Positions 47,901 through 59,478 of a stretch of DNA of 64,000 bases are shown here, one piece after another (position 1 is the stretch's first letter; every line of letters begins with the position of its first letter). This stretch comes from Meandrina meandrites. Lineage: Eukaryota > Cnidaria > Anthozoa > Scleractinia > Meandrinidae. Under the pieces are notes generated by a model. That model was given only the letters and a program-made list of their open reading frames with translations. It was not told the origin of the DNA and made no database searches. The DNA is taken from contig OY855908.1 of NCBI GenBank assembly GCA_963693305.1, positions 1,720,001 through 1,784,000 of the forward strand, read 5' to 3'. Position numbers and translations under genes: made by a program.

Positions 47901-50900
47901 TTCCTTTCCTTTTAACACAGATTAAGTAATTTTATTCTCACCTTCTGAGAAACCAACTAAAAAAAATCGGGGCTTCTAAATAACACACTGTAAGATAAAG
48001 TTGCTTTCATGACACTAAAAAGAAAAAACTAGTTGAGACCGAAAAATGACGTGTTTACTGGCGTAAACAAAATGTTTGATCCAAGACGTACAGTGTATGG
48101 CTTTAAAACATTTTTTAGCATCATTACTAACAAATGGCTGATGAATGGCTTAAGAACTGCTTTCCATTCAAAAACGGCTAGCCGTAAGGCACATTTTCAT
48201 GCGAGAGGTCACATACAACTTTCAGTGTTTTGATGTTGCCTGAAATAACACATTCCTTGCCGTAAATATTGAAGATTCCTCAACCTTCTGTGAAAGCTTT
48301 CTTCGATTGTAATAAACATTTACCTAGTTTAAAATAAGTGTTTTAATCATTTTAATTTCTGTATTTTAATAGCCACAAAATGTTTCAAAGTGGCTGTGCT
48401 GTGATTGTGTCCTAGATTTCTAGATTGAAAGTTGCTGGGACAGATGACAATACAGACTGTTTACAGCAAAATTTTTGTCTCTATATGGTTAACAGGTCAT
48501 TAAAAAAATGACCGAGGACGCCATACTGTCTCATGCAAAATTAGTGATGTGACTTGTTAACCAGGCCTTGTTGAAGAAGTGCGACAGAACCAATATCATG
48601 CAACAAGACATGCTAGTCAAAAGAGATGTCGTGCCATGTCAAATCTCTTAAACTCTTAAATAAACAAATGGATCACTTAAGACAACTTTTGCCGACAAGT
48701 AAGTCACTTGAATGTATTACAGCGGGTTATTAATAGAGCGTTAAAACTTGCGCTGATATTTTACGAGCTGAGTAGTATTTTTCAAAGCGCTGCCTGGGAA
48801 AGGAAAAGGTACAGGGTAGGTAGCAAGTAATATGTATATGTTACCTAGTGCATTTTATCTGTCCAACCACCCAATAAGGGCTTAATTATTTATTTATTTA
48901 TTATTTTTGAGGGTCTAAAATACAGTCTTTCTTCTTCACCTGGATTAACATTTGTTATGTGTGCACTTACTTTGTTCCTAACCTGTCTAGATACATGTAG
49001 ATATGGCTTAACATTTGTTATGTGTACACTTGCTTTGTTCCTAACTGGTCTAACTACAGATAGTACAGTGTAATAGCATCTCATATTTTGTGTGTTCTCT
49101 TGACCTTATGTGGTAAAAAGACATCATAGTCAAATAATAATCTTAAGTCAGTTACAGGTTCCAGTGGCGGATCCAGGGAGGGTCCATGGGGGCCTGCCCC
49201 CCCCCCCCCCTTATTTTTTCAGGAATAGCGCATTGTCTTTGATCTGTCGGAATTATCTTCACAGAATTCAACATTCATAGTCAAGCCTTCAAAAGCAGCC
49301 CCCCCCCCCTTAGGCGAAGGTCTGGATCCACCACTGGGTTCTTCATTTTCTATACAAAATGTACATTTTTGCTTATTAAAATTAGTTGCTGGAACATACA
49401 TGTGACCATTGTGTACTTAGACCTTTGATGAATCCTCCTTTTCTCCTACCCTATACTTACCAGGCAATATACTGATAAGAAGTTAGATAATGATCGAACT
49501 TGACCTACCTGGCCATGGGTCTCGCCTGGATCTCCTCCTGGCTGAAACTTCATTGCAAGGCCAAAATCAGACAAGCAACAGCTAAGGTCTTTCTGCACGA
49601 GCACGTTTTTACTTTTGAAATCTCTGTGCGCTATGCATGGTTTGAAGAAAGCACCGGGTACCTCAGTGTGAAGGTATGCAAGACCGCTGGCCATGCTTCC
49701 AGCCATACTGCAGAGCTCCGGCCAGTTTAGTACATGACTTTTCAGGTAGTCGGCCAGCGACCCATTCTCTTGGTATTGTGTAATCAGCCAAAGTTCTGAA
49801 TACAGACCATCAGTGTGTTTCTCAACAGCAACAAACTTAAGAATGTTCTCATGCTTCATGTTGCAAGACGTGTAGATCTCCTTTTCACAGACCCAAGCTG
49901 ATTTGTGGGCACTAGGAAAAACTTTAACTGCAACGGCGTCTTCCAGATAGTTAGCTTTCCACACTGTGCCAAACTGTCCCTGAGAAATGACTTCCACAAG
50001 CTGAATAGGTCTAATGCCAAGTTCTGGTGATGGTGGTGGTATTGTGCGGAGTGGTTCTTCTTCAAAGACACGAGTTGGAAATGTCGTTTTATGTCTATGA
50101 TACATAAAGAACCCACACACCAAAACAACTGCAAATCCAAATATTGGTAACACGGAATACAACAAGGTGTGTACTGTGTTGCTATTAGATGCTGTTGGGG
50201 GATCATTGGTTGTTGAAGTGATACTAGCTACGGTTGCTGCAAATAAATAAATAAATAAATTAATAAATAAATAAATAAATAAATAAATAAATTTTACAAA
50301 TGTTGTCAAAATTGTGCTCACATTTCCAAGTTAGTTTTTAAAAACATTTGCAAAACAATTATAGTCAGATAAGGTGCAACAGCATAAATCATGAACGATA
50401 TGACCCAATGGTATTCTGGTATTCTACTTTTTATTTAATTAAGGTAATTTCTTTCTTTGAGCAATAAGACTGTGATTAACACATCGCAATCCCATGAAGA
50501 TTCCATCATATACACTTTAATTGCCTAGTACAGTACATAATATTTTACATAACATTATAGTAGTGTAGTGATAATGATGATGACACTGTAGAATCCCAAT
50601 TTCTTGATAACTCAAAAAGTTGTTTGCCCTCCTGATTTCTTGAACCAATTTTCATTTCTCATGGCTGATCATAGAAATTTCTATTTTCTAATTAGCCATG
50701 TTCTAAACGAGCAGGGGACTGGGTACAAACATATTTTCTCTTCGGTACAAACATTCAATATCGATTGAATTAAAAAATGGGGCACGTCATCTGAAAGAGC
50801 ATCTAAAAATTAGTAAATTCACCAAATTTCATGGATATTGGTTTAAACCCAAAGGCATGGTACACTTAGTATGGATTGGAGGGACAGGCGTCCTCCAATC

Positions 50901-53900
50901 CATACTAAGCTCTCTTATTTTAAAAGTGTACCATGCCTTTGCGTTTAAACCAATAACCATCAAATTTGGTAAATTTACTAATTTGTGGATGCTCTTTCAG
51001 ATGACGTGCCCTATTTTCAATTCAATCGATATTGAATGTTCGTACCAAGAAAAAATATGTTCGTACCCAGTCCCCTGCTCGTTTAGAACATGGCCAATTC
51101 AACCAATTTTCATTTCTCTTGGACGTTTAAAGGGATACTATCATGGCTGATCACAGAAATTTCTATTTTCTAATTTCCTCAGTACTGTATATTGCCAAAT
51201 GCCACCAAATACACGGCAATTATAGCAAGCTACAGGCCATTCTTATACAACATGATATTTCAGGCATGATAGTGAAATAGGTATTTTACTGTATACACAT
51301 TTACAAGAATCGCAATCTCCTCTACAGTACATGTACGTTAACTCTCAACTTACTTGGTTCAGTTGGTACTGTTGGGCCGATAACTACAGGATCGTCAGTG
51401 GTACCCACACTCAACTCCAGATTACAAAAGTTTGTATTGCAACAACAAAAAAATGAACCAACTTCCTTTGGAAGTTTCCTTCCTGAACAAGCTGATGTGT
51501 CGCAGTTAGTTTTGTCGTCACTGAGTTCCCAACAGCCCCCATATGATACGGACACACCGCCCATATTATTAGATGTCCAATATGCATAGCAGTATCTATC
51601 TTTTACTCCACATGTTTTGTTCTGTGTTCTGAAGTTATTACAGGTAAAACCTTCAGTTTTGTTACAGAAGTGGCATACTCGAGGCTTGACTGATGAACCA
51701 CTAGTAGATTCTGCAGGAAGAATAAGAAATGGACTTGAGAAAAGGCACGGATTGAATTTACTATACAGTGTGTAGCTTCCTTTATTTCCTTTTGACACGA
51801 CAGCAGCTAACCCTTAGGTCATGCAAAAATAATCTTGTACCACAAGGCAGCTCAGATAAAGGATTTAATCTGCAAATCTACTATGTTTAATTGTCTTGAT
51901 CCTCTAATAAAAATACCCTAACTCTGTACTGTTCTTTTTTGCAAATGCTATTTATGGCAAATTACTTGATGTAACTTATATTACTGCAGCTGATGGATTA
52001 TGAATATTCTGCAAATCTCAGAAATATATTTAAAATACATTTTACCTCAAATAACTTTGGATTAAGGTAGAGGTATGCAGCCATAAAAAGAATCCTGTCA
52101 TGTTTACAGTACGGCTAGCGGCATATTGTTCAAACATGGTAACTGATTTGAACTCAGAATACTGCTGAAATTTAAGTTACCACCTCTTGTCTCATTTGTC
52201 GCAAGACCTGTCTTGTTTCCCTCTCAAGTCCCTGGAGCATTCAGTATGGAATATATCACTCCCAAGAGGTTGTATTGTATCAAAGATTTATGTTTGCAGT
52301 GTTACCAAATTGATGAAACTGAAATTAAATGTACCATTTTAACACAGAGCTTAATTGACTTGATCATTCGCAACGATAAATCAGTTTAATGATATTCAGC
52401 ATCCATCACTTTAACCGTCAATTTTAGCAAAACAGCCTTTTATCTATTTTAGTACAGTAAAGCTAAAAGATTTGTACAATGGAAAGTCACCTTCAAATCC
52501 AAGAAAAGGTTCTCTTACACTGTAGCAAGTTCCTACAAGTTTTGTCAATTCTAAGATTGTGCGATTTCAGCTGTGTAGTGTACGTGCACCAGATCTACAT
52601 GTAGATACACCATGTTAAGTACACCATGCTAAGTAACACAGGTTGTATCCTTTTGCTTATGGTCTCACTGCAAATCCTGAGTTGAGAAATATTCACACAG
52701 GATCTTACGAAGCTATTGTTGTAAGGATATGACTGCAGGGAAAGGTGGAAGCTGTACTCCATTTTAAACTTTATTTCAGGTACTGGAATGTAGAAGATTG
52801 TTTTCTTCTCACATAAAATTATAGATGTACAAGAATCTTCTATTGCACAACATCGCAACATTGGAAGTAAGAACGATGTGAACTCATTTGGACAGTTGTT
52901 GTTTTTAACTATTATAGTTTACATGTGACAGCGCACTGCACATAAATCACTTCAGATTGCTTCCTTCTTAGCTACATGTAACTGTACAATAATATCCACA
53001 AAATGTACAAATTATAATATTAGTAACGGTCAGTTTAGCCCTTTAGAAGTATTAATTAACAATTATTACAAGAAAAAGAATGCTTGATATTGAAGACAGC
53101 GATGATCTGTTATATGTACAAAACACTACAGGAACACTTGTTCAATACTGTGCTCTTCCATCTATGGGAATCTTTATATTGCTGAATGTTTTTATGTCCA
53201 CACCTTAGTTATTCGAGGTGCCCGTACACAGATCACTACAGAGAGGTCACAAAACATGCCCTTGTAATTCTTCCACATGTACGATATCTTCTCAAAACAG
53301 CATTGCATGTTTAGTTTAAACCGTAATCTGGTGCAAGTATAACAGGGATTACCCACAGCAATAGACAATCAGAACATTAACTTTAGTATATGAACAACTC
53401 CTGATTGTAGCAACGCTGTGTTTTGGTGTCGAAACATTAAAATCGAAATTTACAACCATGCATAATAAGCTTAAAGTTGACTTTGTGTTAAACAACACAT
53501 GAAACTGTGACTTAAAGGTTGAATCAAGGGCACAAACGGTCGAGATTTTTTCAAATCAAGCAAATATTGGAATAGTTCTTGCCAACTCATGCAGGCATCT
53601 TTTCAATCTCGTACAGTGAGAAGCACATTTCAATGTTATTGTGTAACTTACTGCTTTGTCAATTTTACAAAGTCACGTTTTAATACGTACCGCGTACGTG
53701 TTGTACACTTAGTTCTTCAGGAAACCGATAAGGGTTTTATTTCGAAGAAGAATCTGGCATAATATAGTGATTACTTGTGGTTAAATAAATGGTAGCTCAG
53801 CTTGTTGGTAGAAATATAACACGATATTAAAGTACAGCCAAATCTTACGAACAATTGTTTAGGAATCAACGCGAACTCTGAAAAAAAAAACAAAAACCAA

Positions 53901-54852
53901 AATCTCGAACCACGTTTAATTTTAAATACGCAAGATGGAACTAGCATCATCGAATTGTTATAATATCTTGCAAAAGTATACAATTTATCTTTAAAAGCCC
54001 GGACGTGATGTAAAACTAGCGCTCAAAACTTTTGTTTTTTGAATTCATTAACAATGACCTTCGATTCGAATACAGGGGAATTACTATTTTACCAGTTCGA
54101 ACTTGTAGTTTGGAAGAGAAACACAAACCTGTTAAATAGACAAGTTAAAAATAAGGATTAAGGAGAAAATGAGACATCATCGGGCATGATTTAAAACCAT
54201 TAAAAACCTCGCAGGCTAGCGAATTTAATTGAAGTTTCCATGTACATAGACGTCAAACACTCGTCACACAGCATTTAACCCCTAGTACGATTCGTACTTC
54301 ACAGAAACACATGTTTCTACATATTTCAAACTATTCAAAACTCTTGTAAATTATTCCTTAATTAAAAAGAAAAAATATTTAGCTTGAAAGAGGAAGACAT
54401 GCATTCAATAAGAAGATCGTATCATTTGTGAAACATGTAAACAACTGCAGACTTGGTCATTTCCAATGGATGTCACGAAGATGTGCGCTCTCGCCATCAC
54501 ACCAAAACAAAGCTAGTACAAGACTAAATCTTCTACTCTGAGCGTCAAAAATAGCAAACAAAACCCTGGAAGTGGATCTATTTACCTTCTACTCACGGTA
54601 AGCGAGCGTGCATGTTACGATCTGCGAAGAACTGGGATACCATTTCAGAGATGAGTTCTTGTGGACAAAAAGGCATAGATTTCTGTTCAACCGCTCACAT
54701 ATCAGAGGCATTTGGCAAACTTAGCATTCCAAATCAGATTTAATCTGACAATGTAGGACTTAACGCAATCCCTTTAGAAACCCTCTTTACTTACCTAAGC
54801 AGTAAACAGCCAACGACAACACCAAAAACGCTACAAAATCGCCAACACTCAT
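40235..54852 (-). CDS. ACVR2: Activin receptor type-2 serine/threonine kinase, 6 exons
   Basis: Minus-strand exons 54795-54852, 51354-51710, 49509-50236, 41443-41581, 40989-41119 and 40235-40432 join in phase and encode 536 residues. Exon 1 is a signal peptide ([19 protein letters not shown]). Exon 2 is a cysteine-rich three-finger ectodomain ending in the type II receptor signature [11 protein letters not shown]. The transmembrane segment is about 163-184, followed by a PPPPSP-like juxtamembrane run. The kinase domain starts near 215: GQFGTVWKA loop, VAVK (K243), HRDFKSKN (D344), DFG (D362), [20 protein letters not shown], and the type II stretch [17 protein letters not shown]. The C-terminus [23 protein letters not shown] and final KESSI match ACVR2A/B closely. 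The product binds activin/BMP ligands at the plasma membrane and phosphorylates type I receptors. All catalytic residues are present and no break was seen. HRDFK replaces the usual HRDIK/L, a mild change. BMPR2 is less likely because it carries a long C-terminal tail that is absent here. Confidence 0.95.
40466..40850. repeat. Diverged tandem repeat, period about 104 bases, ACVR2 last intron
   Basis: Four decayed units starting near 40466, 40570, 40671 and 40777 share AAATTACTGCT- and GGGTTTCATC-like blocks and end near ACCA. A similar stretch occurs at 39328-39400. Confidence 0.6.
41726..42106. mobile_element. TTAA-flanked MITE, ACVR2 intron 3
   Basis: Flanked by TTAA (41722-41725, 42107-42110). 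Ends AGGGGCTTTGTCACGG and, inverted, AGGAGCTCTGTCACGG. TTAA targets are typical of piggyBac-type transposition. An internal palindrome, AACTTGAAAAGTTTAGCTAA plus inverse, is near 41895-41930. Confidence 0.8.
42500..42733. repeat. Minisatellite, about 56-base unit, ACVR2 intron 3
   Basis: Three to four units of TGATTTCTTGAACCAATTTT...CTCTGTAATTTTACCCC. Related sequence recurs at about 50590-50660 and 51100-51120. Confidence 0.75.
43144..44105. repeat. Tandem segmental duplication, about 480-base unit, ACVR2 intron 3
   Basis: Copy 1 is about 43144-43620 and copy 2 about 43627-44105, co-linear over their whole length with many substitutions. Shared landmarks are AGTCACACAATCC, CACAGCCAAAGAATT, GCGCATTCCATGGCTGACGT and TTTGAATCCAACGCTTCC. 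Confidence 0.85.
44917..44973. repeat. (TTA)n microsatellite
   Basis: About 18 ATT units. Minus-strand frames encode poly-N or poly-I and are not genes. Confidence 0.95.
46836..46984. mobile_element. Foldback MITE, CCCAGTTGTTCAAAG family
   Basis: Palindromic ends GGGCCCGGTTGTTCAAAG and, inverted, GGCCCCAGTTGTTCAAAG surround several TATCCACTGGATA palindromes. Same family as 25124-25310. Confidence 0.8.
48947..49075. repeat. Tandem repeat, two 63-base units
   Basis: AACATTTGTTATGTGTGCAC begins one unit and a near-identical one starts 63 bases later at 49010. Confidence 0.7.
49162..49336. mobile_element. hAT-type MITE with CAGTGGCGGATCCAG ends
   Basis: Left end CAGTGGCGGATCCAG, right end (inverted) CAGTGGTGGATCCAG, flanked by GGTTC on both sides. 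Contains two C runs. This end sequence is a widespread hAT-like signature in animals. Confidence 0.8.
50241..50292. repeat. (AAAT)n microsatellite beside ACVR2 exon 3
   Basis: AAATA tetranucleotide run directly next to the exon 3 acceptor at 50237-50238, so it occupies the normal polypyrimidine position (TTTA repeats on the minus strand). Confidence 0.9.
50689..51099. mobile_element. Long palindromic foldback element, ACVR2 intron 2
   Basis: Two arms of about 200 bases are inverse copies: GCCATGTTCTAAACGAGCAG at one end, its inverse at the other, meeting at a central GGATTGGAGG/CCTCCAATCC. Both flanks carry a similar direct repeat (CATGGCTGATCATAGAAATT and relative). Confidence 0.9.
51127..51283. 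mobile_element. Short MITE with ACTATCATG ends
   Basis: Left AAAGGGATACTATCATGGCT and right, inverted, TATTTCACTATCATGCCTGA resemble each other. Tentative. Confidence 0.45.
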
Positions 54853-54899
54853 ATCTCCGCATAACTCTCTCAGGCCAAAACTGTCCTTTAGCGTGGAGC

Positions 54900-56402
54900 A
54901 ACTAAAAACCCCGTATGCTCTTCTTGTGGCGCCTTTGATTGACAGCTTTAATCACGTGTTGCCATTAGCTGGTTTCTTACGCAGATTATTGGTCATTCGC
55001 TTGTTCATCGTTAATTACAGGCCACGGTTGAGTGACATTTCATTTAACGCTCGCAGCGAGATTGGTCAGAGTGCCTAATAACTGACTGTTTGAGAAAAGC
55101 CGACACTGTTTTCTCAAAAGGGCGCGTAAAAATGACGGTCGATTGATTTCGCTCGAGCCCCACCACGATCATGTCTTCTCAACAACAACAATGCTAGCTC
55201 TATATAAAAATATTCCAAATTCATCGTAAAGCGACTGCGGAAGCAATTACGCGATTCAGTTGAAGATGGTAATATCTTATTCTTCCTCTGTTTACATTCG
55301 ATTGAAATTTAAACGCTCCATTTTCTCGGAAGCCCGTAAAATTTGGCGCGAGACAAATTTTATCAATTGCGGATCGGAGAAACAGTCGTATGAAACAGTT
55401 ATAACAGTGTAAGATAGTCAGAAAGCGGATTCACAAAATTAGATTTTTGTTTTCATTTTTTAAAAACCAAAAATCGCCTCAACAATTTTAAAAGAGCAAG
55501 TAAAATAAATGAATCGAGCGGAAATAATTCAGAATATTGCCAGCCGCTTTTTGGACGGTCCGTTCCAGGTTCCCGTGTCACCTGTTACTTACGAGGAAAA
55601 AAAAGCCTGGAAACAAGCAATAAATGTTTGCCGGATTGGAACTAAAGAATGATTTACTTCATCTGATCTCGGCTTTAAAAATTCATGTTCATCTATTATC
55701 CGTAGGTAAACCGTATTTGAGCCTCGAAAAGTCTCAAAAGACCAGTGACCACAGGGGATTATAATAGCCCCCAGGCTAGGGACGCGAAATACCTGTCCGG
55801 AACAACCGTGCGTGCCTATAGGCATTTCTTATCCGCTCGATAATTCATGAAATGCCAGTCCAGTTACAAATCTCCTATATAGGTAACGTCCGTGAATGAT
55901 AACGCGGAAAACTGAAAACGTGCAATTATTGGCAAACATTTTATTTTACCACAACAGGAGTTGCCCACTTTTATCACTCTCTTTAGCTGAAAGGGAAAGT
56001 CGTAAGCCTACAGTTGCAAGTTAAACCGTAATCTGCATGTAAAAAGTCGATTGCCGGAATTTGAAAGATCTCTTCCAAGAATATCCATCATGTGATCATT
56101 ATGACAAGAGCACATTGAACAGCATAGTGATTTTATTACGGTATAACCTGTGCCTACACAGTTTATTCGGGCAGTGCAACTACCCTTGCTGTGAAGAACT
56201 TCATAGGCCCAAGTTAGCTACTGACGTTGGGGTAAATCTCCTTAAACGAGTTAGCCCCTTACAGCTGCAGTTCCAGAAAATTCAGAATGGGCCAAAAAAA
56301 ATTCAGTGTGAGCGGGGGGAGGGGGTGGGGGTGGCTTTTAGGGGGACGAAGGCTTTGAGGAATTGGATACTGATGGCGCATTCAGCGTGTTTTGTATTAC
56401 GG
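54900..56402. other. Upstream of ACVR2, nothing recognised
   Basis: Likely contains the ACVR2 promoter and 5' UTR; no core promoter element stands out. No gene supported. Confidence 0.35.
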
Positions 56403-56503
56403 GTAGCCTGCGAATACAGCCGCCTCTCATTCGCTCCCGCTACTACGTGCGTTTCGCACGTAGTAGCGGGAGCGAATGAGAGGCGGCTGTATTCGCAGGC
56501 TAC
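56403..56503. repeat. Perfect 49-bp-arm hairpin with 3-base loop
   Basis: GTAGCCTGCGAATACAGCCG... and its exact inverse are separated only by TTT. The sequence before the hairpin (ATTACGGGTAGCCTGCG) and after it (ATTATGGGTAGTCTGCG) are near-identical direct repeats. Confidence 0.9.
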
Positions 56504-57274
56504 ATTATGGGTAGTCTGCGTTGCAAGCGTTCCCCGTATGAATAAAGAGTTTTCCAGCTAGATTGTGCTCACGCGCTCACCTCATTTTTCACGGGAATAT
56601 TTGCTACTCAGGCTACATAAAGGATCTTACGAAGAAAAATAACTTAAAAGATCCGGATGTATATTTTGATCATTTTTGTACATGTTTTCTCGTTAGTCCT
56701 TTAGATGACACATTTGCTTCATACAGTTGCAAGGAAGAAATGATTACATGGGCGGGGCGAGCTGTGAACTTTTTGAATTTTTTTTTTAATCCAGCTGATC
56801 TGATAGTATCAACGATTTAACTCAATCATTTAATCTAGGTGTAATCAAGTGTTCGTGAAGAAGATTATAAGCGATTATTTAAATCATTCTCTGTGTCACG
56901 TTTTCGTAGTTGCTGAGATTTCGGCACCCTGAATGACTGATGCTGAAACGGGATGGGCATACGCCAAAGTGGCCGGGGGCGATGAGAGACGGATGCATTC
57001 GTAGCCTAAGAAACCGGCGACGGGCTGGAAGATGCAATTTCACGCTCGTCTTTTCTCAATATACATTCTTCAAAGTTCTCCCTCTGTGAAGGAGGTCCTC
57101 TGTGCTAACAGGTCGGACAGCTAGCGGCCAAAGCCACAGTATTTAGAATGCTTCTGAGCAGTTACAAGAGGCGGGAATTAAACTGACGTGTCTGGTGTTG
57201 TTAGGTCAGGAAAGCTTTATGATTTCGTCACGTTTGTGATGACATTTTAATCCTTCCGAGCAGGTCACTCTTAA

Positions 57275-57491
57275 GGCGGTGGCAAAAGAGGACACATTGT
57301 TTCCATGGTGCGCAAACCGGGAAACATTTGTTGCGGACACAAAATGTTTCTGAAATAAATCAGAAACATTTTTTGTGTCTCGGGCACAAATTTTGTCTGG
57401 CCGCAACAGCTGTTGCGCGCGCGGGCAAACAAGGAAACATTTGTGTCCCTGACGTTTCCACAACATAGTATTGTCTTCGTTGTTCACCACC
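57275..57491. mobile_element. TTAA-flanked MITE
   Basis: Flanked by TTAA (57271-57274 and 57492-57495) with GGCGGTGG / CCACC ends and related inner arms (GGGAAACATTTGTTG and inverse relative). piggyBac-type target. Confidence 0.65.
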
Positions 57492-57916
57492 TTAATGAGA
57501 AACCACACTCACTTTTTCCAATTATTTGTAAAATCCATGGCGATTCGAAACCAAAGTGCACTCAACTATCTCTAAAACAGACGCGCTCGGGACGAATTCC
57601 AGCTGTCCCTCATGGAGAGCTGTCCGTGTTATAGTGAGTTTAGCTACAGTAATTAAAATGACTGAGGGTTCAACACTGAGTGTCCGTGTTATAGAGATGT
57701 CCAGAGATAGTTGACTGTATTCACTATGGCTAATCACAAAGACACAGAAGCAAATACATGCATGTAATGTAGCTGGCATGAAGCGCGGGAAAACGTGCGC
57801 GAGCGAGTCATGATTGGTATTGGTATTACTTCTGATTGGTTGACTGAAAAAGTGGCGCAACTTTTTTAGGCCAATCACAAAACGTTGTAGTTTAAAACCA
57901 ACGCAAACGCGAATAG

Positions 57917-58342
57917 CCCCTTTGCAGAACGCGTGTCACGTGATCTTGTCAGTCATAAAAATAAGTGATAGTTCAAAATGGTTGCTGGAAATGAAAAGAG
58001 CATGATGAATTTAATAAGTTTGCTTTTTTTAAGACGGCTGATGCTCAAGTGTGAGATTTTATGGTGGTTTAAAAGTTTCAAAAATTTAAAGCCGGGATTT
58101 GTATGGAAAAAACACATGTACATGCTGGATGGCACCTTTGCCATCCAGCATGTGTTTTTCCCATACAAATCCTTTAAATTTTTAAAACTTCGAAGCACTA
58201 TAAAATCGTACGCTTAATCATCAACAGTCTCAAAATTGGCAACCTTACTAATTCCATCATGCTCTTTCCAGTTCTGGCAACCGTTTTACACTATCACTTA
58301 TTTTATGATTGACAACGTCACGTGACCGTGTTCTGCCAAGGG
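57917..58342. mobile_element. Long palindromic foldback element
   Basis: Arms of about 200 bases meet at a central ATGCTGGATGGCACCTTTGC / CATCCAGCAT. Outer ends share CTTTGCAGAAC, GTCACGTGA, TCATAAAAATAAGTGATAGT in inverse orientation. Non-coding. Confidence 0.85.
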
Positions 58343-58868
58343 CCTAATACTCTTGACACGCGAGGTAGCCAACCTCGTTCCCAGAGAGACCCTAGGAACG
58401 AGGTTGCGAGGTAGCCTGCAGACGGGACGGCGGTTTAACTACTGGTTTAGCGAGGCAGAGCACGGAGCACAAACACGAAAACCGCCTGTTCTTCTGCAGC
58501 CAACAGTAGAGCTCATGTGAAAATCGCTTTATAGATATAGAGTTATTTGGAAATTTGTAATGCTTTCCTGAGAACTTAAAGTTTTCAAATTTGGTAAGCA
58601 AACATCTTTTGTTAACTTTTTAAGCGATGACGTCATAGAATGACGTCATCGGTTAATGCTGTAAAGCGAAAAAGCGATGGAATTTATGGAATTTTTGGTG
58701 TTACGGTGTGAGCGCGATTACTCCCTGAATTGAACCGAAGAGCATTGGGAACTAGGTGCATGGTTTGTGTTCTTGTTCTTGTCGTCGTGCGAGTGGACGG
58801 GATCGGGATCTGTTGTCTGTTGCAATCGACCGATCTTTCTAGAACCGAATAGAATTTGGAACTAACTT

Positions 58869-59478
58869 CAGGGATAAACGTCCAGTAGAAAAGAATTCAA
58901 GTAAAACTCAACAAGAAATCACGGCGTAGAACTCAAAGCAAAATACTCCCGGGCAGTTAGAAAGGACCGATTCTATGTATAAACGAAAGACACAAATTAT
59001 ATTTGATGTGTTTTATTAGGTTTAGTAAACAGAAATCTTTATATTTTTTAAAAGAAAAGGGCTAAACATTTTCAAGACAGCGTTTGACCTTGTATCGTAT
59101 GTCGTCAGTATCGGATGTCGCGCTACAAGATAACACAGCTTTTGTCAAACAGTCATTCAACACAGAAGTTGTTCAGGAATAAACGTCAGTAGAAAAGAAA
59201 TCAAGTTTAACTCAACAAGAAAGCACTGCGTAGAACTTAAAGCAAAATACTCCAGGGCAGTTAGAAAGGACTAATTCTAAGTATAAGTGAAAGAGACTAA
59301 TTATATTTGATGTGTTTTATAAGATTTAGTAAACAGAAATCTTTAATTTTTTTTTAAAACAAAAGGGCTCAACAATTTCAAGACAGCGTTTGACCTTGTA
59401 TCATATGTCGTCAGTATCAGATATCTCCCTGCAACATAACGCAACTTTTGTCGAACAATCATTCAACACAGAAGTTGT
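58869..59478. repeat. Tandem duplication, about 305-base unit
   Basis: Copies 58869-59172 and 59174-59478 are co-linear: CTCAACAAGAAA, GGGCAGTTAGAAAGGAC, ATTATATTTGATGTGTTTTA, AAGACAGCGTTTGACCTTGT, CATTCAACACAGAAGTTGT. Confidence 0.9.

Noticed and set aside
56061..56561. 166-residue plus-strand frame
   Set aside because: It runs across the 101-bp hairpin and a G run; the sequence has no homology and reads through the palindrome.
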